A stretch of 12,168 nucleotides of DNA from assembly GCA_004557185.1 (NCBI GenBank), contig SFEP01000064.1, forward strand, positions 1 to 12,168, written 5' to 3'. The notes beneath the pieces are model-generated. The model was not told the origin of the DNA and did not search any database. It saw only the letters and a program-made list of their open reading frames with translations. The stretch comes from Bacteroidales bacterium (GTDB lineage: Bacteria > Bacteroidota > Bacteroidia > Bacteroidales > Bacteroidaceae). The position numbers and the translations under genes are program-made. Shown piece by piece: positions 1-5,416 of the stretch; the first letter of the stretch is position 1, and each line of letters starts with the position of its first letter.

Positions 1-15
1 CGGATGAAATCCAAC
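1..15 (+). repeat. Truncated 3' end of dispersed repeat (copy 1)
   Basis: The first 15 bases (CGGATGAAATCCAAC) are identical to the last 15 bases of the repeat copy at 41-99. The two ends lie exactly 84 bases apart, so a further copy probably begins upstream of the window and the repeats may be in tandem there. Only the tail is visible, so its full length is unknown. Confidence 0.6.
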
Positions 16-40
16 CTTTTCGTTAAGCCAAATGAGCAAC

Positions 41-99
41 GCCAAAGCCGAGAGGATTTGAGCGATGCCATGGCGAGAAAAGGTCGGATGAAATCCAAC
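41..99 (+). repeat. Dispersed intergenic repeat, about 59 nt (copy 2)
   Basis: Bases 48-89 are identical over 42 nt to bases 8115-8156, and the similarity extends to both sides: GCC-AAA before it, and an ATCCAAC end after two mismatches. The unit contains the 8-bp palindrome GCCATGGC at its centre. Its outer parts are complementary (GGATTT at 54-59 with AAATCC at 91-96), so a transcript could fold. All copies lie in noncoding DNA. I do not recognise a named family. No transposase or transposon terminal inverted repeats are visible. It could be a REP-like or MITE-derived element, or a small RNA; this is unresolved. Confidence 0.8.
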
Positions 100-157
100 G
101 ACGCTACGATTTTCAGGCAGCACACCGTTGCACCCGTCCGCCTTCCCGTTCAAAATA

Positions 158-250
158 GATGCCGTGGGAAGTTTCTTCCACGGCGGGGGAACTTTCGTCC
201 ACGGCGTGGTATTTTCTTCCCACGGCAACCATTTTCGCACGGGCGGTGCG
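158..250. repeat. Degenerate 21-nt minisatellite, block A (CCACGG units)
   Basis: The hexamer CCACGG recurs at 178, 199 and 220, exactly 21 nt apart. Each copy is followed by a short T-tract ending at 195, 215 and 235; an earlier one ends at 174. On the minus strand the unit begins GCCGTGG followed by an A-rich stretch. Inverted copies let the block fold locally: CCGTGG at 162-167 with CCACGG at 178-183, and CGCAC at 236-240 with GTGCG at 246-250. CCCGTTCA (145-152) and TGAACGGG (256-263) form an 8-bp inverted repeat that encloses the block. No gene is supported here. Confidence 0.7.
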
Positions 251-289
251 CCACCTGAACGGGATGCCATGAAGAAGAACGCGCACTAC

Positions 290-307
290 GTGAAGTTTTT
301 TCTTCAC
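290..307. repeat. Hairpin unit GTGAAG-T6-CTTCAC
   Basis: A perfect 6-bp inverted repeat flanks six T residues. It resembles both the CCACGG units to its left and the ACGTGAG-T7 units to its right, so it looks like an intermediate member of the same 21-nt repeat family. It could act as a weak terminator, but no gene upstream needs one. Confidence 0.55.
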
Positions 308-345
308 CGCTTCCATTTCCAAGGGGGACGGGGACGGGAAAAAGG

Positions 346-419
346 AGATGCTACGTAAAAAATTTTACGTACGACGTGAGTTTTTTTACGTACGACGTGA
401 GTTTTTTTACGTAGCATCT
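346..419. repeat. 21-nt tandem repeat (block B) inside a 17-bp inverted repeat
   Basis: The 17-mer at 346-362 (AGATGCTACGTAAAAAA) is the exact reverse complement of 403-419. Between the arms, a 21-nt unit (ACGTACGACGTGAG followed by seven T) occurs twice without mismatch at 367-387 and 388-408. The left arm also forms a second perfect palindrome with its immediate neighbour (352-360 with 363-371), so two folds compete. T-tracts spaced 21 bp apart, about two helical turns, predict intrinsically curved DNA. No coding potential is supported. Confidence 0.85.
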
Positions 420-590
420 ATTGGGGGCTATCCTTATGCCAGGCAGAAGGGGGAGGGGGAGGTGCGCGGGGCGGGTGGTGAGGCGGGGCGCGGCAGGCGG
501 TTTAGGGCTGCACATGAGGCACCACGAATATGCTTTACAACATAAATGCACGGTTTCACCGGGCTGCGATGAAAAAAACACGGGGTTTTA
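420..590. other. G-rich noncoding stretch with G-runs
   Basis: This noncoding interval between the repeat block and the perR promoter has an unusual G bias on the plus strand. Runs of five G occur at 423-427, 449-453 and 455-459, GGGG at 468-471 and 484-487, and GGG at 473-475. The cluster at 449-475 could form a G-quadruplex if an 8-nt central loop is allowed. Apart from these runs I see no gene, RNA or terminator in it. Confidence 0.4.
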
Positions 591-622
591 TTTGCATAAG
601 TGCAGGGAGGTTGTTACTTTTG
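591..622 (+). promoter_or_regulatory. Bacteroidetes-type promoter for the perR-rubrerythrin cluster
   Basis: TTTG at 591-594 and TACTTTTG at 615-622 match the Bacteroidetes primary-sigma consensus (TTTG, 19-21 nt, TAnnTTTG) exactly, with a 20-nt spacer. Transcription should start near 629, leaving a leader of about 115 nt before the perR start at 745. Confidence 0.75.
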
Positions 623-636
623 CAATGCATTCAAGA

Positions 637-651
637 TTGTAATCATTACAA
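637..651. promoter_or_regulatory. PerR/Fur-type operator (7-1-7 palindrome)
   Basis: TTGTAATCATTACAA is a perfect 7-1-7 inverted repeat. It has the architecture of the PerR box known from Bacillus (TTATAATnATTATAA) and differs from it at one position per half-site. It lies just downstream of the predicted transcription start, where a bound repressor would block initiation or early elongation. The next gene encodes a PerR-like protein, so autoregulation is the natural reading. Binding itself is inferred. Confidence 0.75.
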
Positions 652-744
652 ATTGATAACAAAAGCCTGCGGCAGGGCAAGTAGCCGCAACACAGTTGGC
701 GAAGCCCAATGCACGAAGCACGTTTTACCACCCCCACATAGCGC

Positions 745-1185
745 ATGAACGACCTCAGCACCATCGACTACCTGGCCGCGCACGGCATCAAGCCCTCCGT
801 GCAGCGCATTGCCGTGATGGACTACCTGCTGCGTCACCACACGCACCCGCAGGCCGAGGACATCTATTGCGCCCTGTTGCCGTCGATGCCTACGCTCTCG
901 CGCACCACGGTCTACAACACCCTGCGTCTGCTCACCGAGCAGGGAGCAGTGTGCCAACTGCCGCTCGACGACCGCCGCGTGTGCTACGACGCCCACGTGG
1001 AGGCGCACGCGCACTTCCTCTGCACCCGCTGCGGCGCGTTGCACGATGTGCCGCTGCGATCGCCGACGCCCGAAGAGCAGGCTGTGCTACCCCAGGGCTA
1101 CAAGGCCGAGCGCGCCTCACTCTGCATCAAGGGATGCTGCCCCGACTGCGCGGCACACGAACAGCAGCAGCACGCTGCGCACTGA
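745..1185 (+). CDS. perR: PerR-like peroxide-sensing Fur-family transcriptional repressor
   Basis: This 146-residue protein has the normal length and architecture of the Fur family: an N-terminal winged helix (recognition-helix region TLSRTTVYNTLRLL, about residues 50-63) and a C-terminal metal-binding dimerisation domain. His34, Asp82, His88, His90 and Asp101 align by spacing with the regulatory Fe/Mn site of Bacillus PerR. The Asp at position 101 favours PerR over Fur, which has Glu there. Cys93/Cys96 and Cys132/Cys135 form the expected structural zinc site. In this family, peroxide oxidises iron-ligating histidines and releases DNA. The context fits: a perfect PerR-type palindrome lies in its own leader and two peroxide-reducing rubrerythrins follow 58 nt downstream, probably in the same transcript. 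The ATG at 745 places the helix-turn-helix correctly. A zinc- or iron-sensing relative cannot be fully excluded. Confidence 0.88.
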   Translation: MNDLSTIDYLAAHGIKPSVQRIAVMDYLLRHHTHPQAEDIYCALLPSMPTLSRTTVYNTLRLLTEQGAVCQLPLDDRRVCYDAHVEAHAHFLCTRCGALHDVPLRSPTPEEQAVLPQGYKAERASLCIKGCCPDCAAHEQQQHAAH

Positions 1186-1243
1186 ACCGACTTTCATAAC
1201 TTGTACTATCGACATAACAAACCACTTAAAACCATTACTCATC

Positions 1244-1795
1244 ATGAAAAAGAAATTCATTTGCACCGTTTGCGGATATGTTCACGAAGGCGACCAGGCT
1301 CCTGAAAAGTGCCCCATGTGCGGCGTGCCCGCTTCGAAGTTCAAGGAACTCGCTGACGAAGGCGGCCTCGAATTTGTAGCTGAACACGAAATCGGCGTAG
1401 CCAAGGGTTGCGACGAGGAAATGATCAAGGACCTCAACGCTCACTTCAACGGCGAATGCACCGAGGTGGGTATGTATCTTGCCATGAGCCGCCAGGCCGA
1501 CCGCGAGGGTTATCCCGAAGTAGCCGAAGCCTTCAAGCGCTATGCTTGGGAAGAGGCTGAACACGCTGCCAAGTTTGCCGAACTCCTGGGCGACGTGGTG
1601 TGGGACACCAAGACCAACCTGGAGAAGCGCATGAACGCTGAGAGCGGTGCCTGCGCCGACAAGGCCCGCATTGCCAAGCGCGCCAAGGAGCTCAACCTCG
1701 ACGCTATCCACGACACCGTACACGAAATGGCACGCGACGAGGCTCGCCACGGTAAGGGCTTCGAGGGCCTCTACAACCGCTACTTCAAGAAGTAA
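1244..1795 (+). CDS. rbr: Reverse rubrerythrin (N-terminal rubredoxin, C-terminal diiron domain)
   Basis: This is a 183-residue cytoplasmic non-heme iron protein that reduces hydrogen peroxide to water using NAD(P)H-derived electrons. The rubredoxin-like centre comes first, with Cys7/Cys10 and Cys23/Cys26 (CTVCGY...CPMCG). A ferritin-like four-helix diiron domain follows, with the GECTEVG glutamates near 71-74, an ExxH at 104-107 (EEAEH) and a second ExxH in RDEARHGKGF near the C-terminus. This order is reversed relative to classical rubrerythrin and matches the reverse rubrerythrins described in clostridia. The reading frame stays open upstream into perR, but the ATG at 1244 gives the exact family N-terminus MKKKFICTVCGY. 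It sits 58 nt after perR and 48 nt before the second rubrerythrin, with no convincing promoter of its own, so co-transcription under PerR control is likely. Confidence 0.92.
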   Translation: MKKKFICTVCGYVHEGDQAPEKCPMCGVPASKFKELADEGGLEFVAEHEIGVAKGCDEEMIKDLNAHFNGECTEVGMYLAMSRQADREGYPEVAEAFKRYAWEEAEHAAKFAELLGDVVWDTKTNLEKRMNAESGACADKARIAKRAKELNLDAIHDTVHEMARDEARHGKGFEGLYNRYFKK

Positions 1796-1843
1796 GCGCT
1801 GCGTCCCCATTTTTTACCTATTGCCCAACACTTGCTCAAACAC

Positions 1844-2386
1844 ATGAAAGACTTGAAAGGAACGAAGACGGAGCAGAACCTTGCTACCGCATTTGCCGGC
1901 GAATCGCAGGCACACACCAAGTACCAGTATTACGCATCGAAGGCCAAAAAGGACGGCTACGTGCAGATGGCCAACATCTTCGAGGAAACCTCGCACAACG
2001 AGAAGGAACACGCCAAGATTTGGTTCAAATACCTGCACGGAGGCAGCATCCCCGCCACCACCGAGAACCTGGCCGATGCAGCTGCCGGTGAAAACTACGA
2101 GTGGACCGACATGTACGCCACCTTTGCCAAAGAGGCACACGAAGAGGGCTTCGAGGAGATTGCCGCAAAATTCGAGATGGTAGGTGCCATCGAGAAGGCG
2201 CACGAAGAGCGCTACCGCAAACTCCTGAAGAACATCGAGGACAAGGTAGTCTTCTCACGCGACGGCGACGCCGTGTGGCAGTGCTCTAACTGCGGCCACA
2301 TCGTAGTGGGCAAGCAGGCTCCCGAGATCTGCCCCGTTTGCGCCCATCCGCAGAGTTACTTTGAGTTGCTCAAGGAGAATTATTAA
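1844..2386 (+). CDS. rbr: Classical rubrerythrin (N-terminal diiron, C-terminal rubredoxin)
   Basis: This 180-residue protein is a peroxide reductase of anaerobes, acting in the cytoplasm. The ferritin-like domain is N-terminal: MKDLKGTKTEQNL, the ligand Glu20 in FAGESQAH, then an ExxH in NEKEHAK, and a further pair of glutamates and histidine around AHEERY. The rubredoxin domain is C-terminal, with Cys147/Cys150 and Cys163/Cys166 (CSNCG...CPVC). Length and order are those of Desulfovibrio-type rubrerythrin. A TTG codon 12 nt upstream is in frame, but the ATG at 1844 gives the canonical family start. It is the third gene of the perR cluster. It is not a recent duplicate of the gene before it, because the domain order is inverted and the diiron domains have diverged. 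Confidence 0.94.
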   Translation: MKDLKGTKTEQNLATAFAGESQAHTKYQYYASKAKKDGYVQMANIFEETSHNEKEHAKIWFKYLHGGSIPATTENLADAAAGENYEWTDMYATFAKEAHEEGFEEIAAKFEMVGAIEKAHEERYRKLLKNIEDKVVFSRDGDAVWQCSNCGHIVVGKQAPEICPVCAHPQSYFELLKENY

Positions 2387-2431
2387 GTTTTCTTCCTCGC
2401 CCCTTGAGGGCAGGCAAGCACCATTCATCAC

Positions 2432-2468
2432 ACGCCACGCCGCGCCACATCAGGCCACGGCGTGGCGT
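2432..2468 (+). terminator. GC-rich hairpin after the rubrerythrin cluster
   Basis: ACGCCACGCC (2432-2441) and GGCGTGGCGT (2459-2468) form a perfect 10-bp stem with a 17-nt loop, 45 nt after the stop of the second rubrerythrin. No T-run follows, so it is at best an imperfect intrinsic terminator. It could instead be an mRNA 3'-end stabiliser. A second, weaker inverted repeat lies just beyond it (GGGGGCA at 2479-2485 with TGCCCCC at 2506-2512). Confidence 0.4.
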
Positions 2469-2554
2469 AGTGCATTGTGGGGGCAGAAGGTGCTGTACAA
2501 CATATTGCCCCCTACATTTCATACGCAAAAGGTGCGCATGCAAGGCAGATTCCC

Positions 2555-2562
2555 TATTTTTG
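2555..2562 (+). promoter_or_regulatory. -7 promoter element for the lectin-like/sulfatase operon
   Basis: TATTTTTG matches the Bacteroidetes TAnnTTTG -7 element exactly. At the expected -33 position (about 2531-2534) the sequence is not TTTG, so the promoter may be weak or need an activator. Transcription would start near 2569, about 75 nt before the start codon at 2643. Confidence 0.5.
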
Positions 2563-2642
2563 CAAAACACGCCATGCACAGCCTGCCACAGCGCCGCTGC
2601 TGTGCAGAAAAACACCCACTTGCACTACCTAAACCTACGCAC

Positions 2643-3791
2643 ATGAAGCGACTTCTACTCCTCATGCTGGCACTCTCGGCCACCCTGCTGGGGCGCGCCG
2701 ACGACGGGCACGCATTTCCCGAAGCGGGAAAGGTTTACACCATTCACCGTTATTCCAAAGCAAACGGCTACATCTACGAGCAGGGCAACAAGCTCTACGT
2801 GGCCAACAGCGACAACACGAAAAAGCAGTACTGGGAGTTTATCCCTACCGAAAGCGCCAACCGCTACTACGTGCGCAACGTGAGCAGCGGCCACTACATG
2901 CAGTCCACACGTACACCCGGCCTAAGCGTGCAAATATCGACAGGCACCGAACCCGTGGAGTATGAGGTGAAAGCCTGCACGGCCGAGAATGCGCAGAAGG
3001 GCTACTACTACCTGTGCAGCACCGACCAGAGCATCAGCACCGCCTCCGACGGTACACTCGGCCTGAACTTTGCCGATGGGCAAGGGCACGTGGTAGCCTT
3101 CCACATCACCAGCACACGCCCTAACTCCTACTGGGAAATAGTGGAGACCCCCTACGACTACGTGAAGCCCGAACCGCCCGTGCACTCCCCGCTGGCGCAG
3201 CGCCTCGGCATCTACTACCTGCCCTGCGGCACACCCGCCACGGCCTGGCTGAAGCAGCTGCAGGCCACGGGCAAGGAAGGGGGCGCCGGTATCAGCTACG
3301 AAGCATCGGGCCGCCCCGGCAGCGCCTTCCAACTGCTGCGCAACCAGCAGGTCGACGTGGAGGCCGGCGGCACCCTGCACCTGGCCTACCAAGCACAGGG
3401 ACTGGGTGATGTGACCACCGTAACGGTTTACTTCGACTGGAACGCCGACGGCCTGTTTGAGGCGAAACACGAATTTTTCGGCGAGGCAACGGCTCAGGCC
3501 GACATCGACGTGCCTGCTCATGCCGCCACGGGACGGCTGCGCATGCGCTGGCGTCTGGACAGCGGCGACATGGACGAGGCTGACGACGAGATTGTGGGCA
3601 TTATCTACGACTGCTACCTACACGTCAGCCAGGCCGTGCCCGACGTGCCCGAGGGCATTGCACCCATCGGCGATGGCAAGACCGTTTGTCCTGAGAAAAC
3701 CTCAACCGCCTACGACCTGAACGGCATCCGCATCAACCCCGACACAGCCAAAGGCATCATCATTCAACAAGGGAAAAAGACCATACGATGA
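2643..3791 (+). CDS. Secreted protein with lectin-like (RICIN/β-trefoil-like) and GEVED domains
   Basis: This 382-residue exported protein has no certain function. Residues 1-19 are a clear Sec signal peptide (MKRLLLLMLALSATLLGRA). Residues of about 25-165 have repeated short β-motifs such as YWEFIP, YYVRNVSSGHYMQS and SYWEIV, which resemble ricin-type β-trefoil carbohydrate-binding modules. Residues of about 230-325 look like a GEVED domain, with VYFDWNADGLFE and a following GRLRMRWRLDSG. The last 27 residues (AYDLNGIRIN...KGIIIQQGKKTIR) match a tail common on exported Prevotella/Bacteroides proteins; its role is not settled. The open frame extends upstream to 2361 inside the previous gene, but the ATG at 2643 directly precedes the signal peptide. 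The stop overlaps the sulfatase start (ATGA), so the two are coupled. A glycan-binding partner for the sulfatase is an inference. Confidence 0.75.
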   Translation: MKRLLLLMLALSATLLGRADDGHAFPEAGKVYTIHRYSKANGYIYEQGNKLYVANSDNTKKQYWEFIPTESANRYYVRNVSSGHYMQSTRTPGLSVQISTGTEPVEYEVKACTAENAQKGYYYLCSTDQSISTASDGTLGLNFADGQGHVVAFHITSTRPNSYWEIVETPYDYVKPEPPVHSPLAQRLGIYYLPCGTPATAWLKQLQATGKEGGAGISYEASGRPGSAFQLLRNQQVDVEAGGTLHLAYQAQGLGDVTTVTVYFDWNADGLFEAKHEFFGEATAQADIDVPAHAATGRLRMRWRLDSGDMDEADDEIVGIIYDCYLHVSQAVPDVPEGIAPIGDGKTVCPEKTSTAYDLNGIRINPDTAKGIIIQQGKKTIR

Positions 3792-5332
3792 ACACTTCAC
3801 GATACACCCGCGCCCTCTGCCTCAGCGGCATGGCCGGCCTGACCCTGGGCATGCAGGCACAAACTGACGAGAAGCCCAACATCATCTTCATTCTGTGCGA
3901 CGACATGGGCTACGGCGACCTCGGTTGCTACGGGCAGCCCTACATAGCCACGCCCAACCTGGACCGCATGGCGGCCGAAGGCATGCGCTTCACGCAAGCC
4001 TATGCCGGCAGCCCCGTATCGGCACCGTCGCGGGCCACGCTCATGACGGGGCAGCACACGGGCCACACGCACGTTCGCGGCAACAAGGAGTATTGGACCG
4101 ACCGCTCGGTGCAGTATGGCGTGTGCACAGAGTACCGCATTGTGGGCCAGGAGCCTTACACCACGGAGCACAAGATATTGCCCGAAATCATGAAGGACAA
4201 CGGCTACACCACGGGCATGTTCGGCAAATGGGCGGGCGGCTACGAAGGCTCGCGCTCCACGCCCGACAAGCGCGGTGTCGACGAGTACTACGGCTACATC
4301 TGCCAGTACATGGCGCACAAGTATTACCCCAACTTCCTGAACCGTTACAGTCCGCGCCGCGGCGACACGGAGACCATACGCATCGAACTGACGGAGAACA
4401 CGCAGTACTCCGATGGGTCCACGGCGCCCGAATACCGCAACCGCACGCAGTACAGCGGCGACCTCATCCATCAGGAGGCTTTGGAGTGGCTCGACCTGCA
4501 GCAACCTGGGCAGCCCTTCTACGGCCTTTTCACCTACACGTTGCCACACGCCGAGCTCTACCAGCCCAACGACTCCATCTTGCAGGCTTACGAGCAGATG
4601 TTCTGCGACGACAAGGACTTTGGCGGCGTAGGCCGCTACCACGCCACGAAGCATGTGCACGCCCAGTTTGCAGCCATGATTACCCGCCTCGATGCTTACG
4701 TAGGTGAAATCATGGCCAAGCTCAAGGAGAAAGGGCTGGATGAGAACACGCTCGTCATCTTCTCGTCGGACAACGGACCGCACGAGGAGGGTGGCGCCGA
4801 CCCCACCTTCTTCGGTCGCGACGGCAAACTGAGAGGTCTCAAGCGCTCGTGCCACGAGGGCGGCATACGCATCCCCTTCATCGCCCGCTGGCCGGGACAC
4901 ATAGCGCCGGGCTCGGTGAACGAACACCAACTGGCCTTCTACGACGTGATGCCCACCTTCTGCGACCTGATAGGCGTGCAGAACTATGTGGAGCGATACC
5001 GCAACCCCGAACTCGGCGAGGCTGACTACTTCGACGGCATCTCCTTCGCCCCCACCCTGCTCGGCCACGATGCGGAACAGCAGCAGCACGACTTCCTGTA
5101 CTGGGAGTTCCACGAAACGAACCAGTTCGGCGTGCGCAAGGGCGACTGGAAACTGGTGGTGAAAAGCGGCGTGTGCGAACTCTACAACCTGGCCGACGAC
5201 ATCCACGAGGACAACAACGTGGCCGCACAGTATCCTGACAAGGTGAAGGAGCTCAAACAGGTTATCAAGGAACAGCACACCACCTCGAGCGTGGCGCAGT
5301 TCAACAACCTCACGCTCCCCTCCTTCGACTAA
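3788..5332 (+). CDS. Secreted serine-type sulfatase (S1 family, alkaline-phosphatase fold)
   Basis: This 514-residue protein is of normal length for S1-family sulfatases, which hydrolyse sulfate esters from carbohydrates. Residues 1-24 are a signal peptide (cleavage probably after GMQA), so it acts in the periplasm or at the surface. The catalytic motif is S78-A-P-S-R82 followed by ATLMTG. Ser78 is the residue converted to formylglycine; Ser rather than Cys means maturation by an anaerobic radical-SAM enzyme (anSME), which is not in this window. Metal ligands include Asp38/Asp39 (CDDMGYGD) and Asp328/Asn329 (SSDNGPH). FGKWAGG and GKLRGLKRSCHEGGIRIP are further family motifs. The start overlaps the stop of the lectin-like gene by 4 nt, implying translational coupling. 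I cannot assign a subfamily or substrate; sulfated mucin, glycosaminoglycan or plant and algal glycans are all possible. Confidence 0.9.
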   Translation: MNTSRYTRALCLSGMAGLTLGMQAQTDEKPNIIFILCDDMGYGDLGCYGQPYIATPNLDRMAAEGMRFTQAYAGSPVSAPSRATLMTGQHTGHTHVRGNKEYWTDRSVQYGVCTEYRIVGQEPYTTEHKILPEIMKDNGYTTGMFGKWAGGYEGSRSTPDKRGVDEYYGYICQYMAHKYYPNFLNRYSPRRGDTETIRIELTENTQYSDGSTAPEYRNRTQYSGDLIHQEALEWLDLQQPGQPFYGLFTYTLPHAELYQPNDSILQAYEQMFCDDKDFGGVGRYHATKHVHAQFAAMITRLDAYVGEIMAKLKEKGLDENTLVIFSSDNGPHEEGGADPTFFGRDGKLRGLKRSCHEGGIRIPFIARWPGHIAPGSVNEHQLAFYDVMPTFCDLIGVQNYVERYRNPELGEADYFDGISFAPTLLGHDAEQQQHDFLYWEFHETNQFGVRKGDWKLVVKSGVCELYNLADDIHEDNNVAAQYPDKVKELKQVIKEQHTTSSVAQFNNLTLPSFD

Positions 5333-5354
5333 GCATAGCCTCACATCTACATGC

Positions 5355-5394
5355 AGAAAAGGAGTTCCACCCACGCGGGCGGAACTCCTTTTCT
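5355..5394. terminator. Bidirectional intrinsic terminator between sulfatase and pepD
   Basis: AGAAAAGGAGTTCC (5355-5368) is the perfect reverse complement of 5381-5394, a 14-bp stem with a short loop extended by CCC/GGG pairing. The arms end in A4 and T4 tracts, so it can serve both convergent transcripts. It lies 22 nt after the sulfatase stop and 22 nt beyond the pepD stop. Confidence 0.85.
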
Positions 5395-5416
5395 ATGATA
5401 CAGGCGTAAGGGACGC

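Noticed and set aside
1..99. CRISPR array suggested by repeat-spacer-repeat spacing
   Set aside because: The repeat is about 59 nt, longer than CRISPR repeats. Only one full copy and one tail are present here, no cas genes are visible, and another copy stands alone 8 kb away.
346..419. Invertible phase-variation promoter flanked by inverted repeats
   Set aside because: The enclosed segment is only 40 nt, is itself repetitive, and contains no TAnnTTTG element in either orientation. No invertase gene is nearby.
1196..1206. Separate promoter for the reverse rubrerythrin (TAACTTG)
   Set aside because: It matches the -7 consensus poorly and has no TTTG about 20 nt upstream. The short gap after perR fits an operon better.
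1046..1243. Longer N-terminus for the first rubrerythrin reaching into perR
   Set aside because: The extra residues are the out-of-frame reading of perR, and the family N-terminus begins exactly at the ATG at 1244.
2361..2642. Longer N-terminus for the lectin-like protein
   Set aside because: It would overlap the end of the rubrerythrin gene and bury the signal peptide. The -7 element at 2555-2562 also lies inside it.
3797..5374. A 525-codon open frame on the minus strand
   Set aside because: It is antisense to the sulfatase and runs into the terminator hairpin. It has no recognisable domain and a skewed composition.
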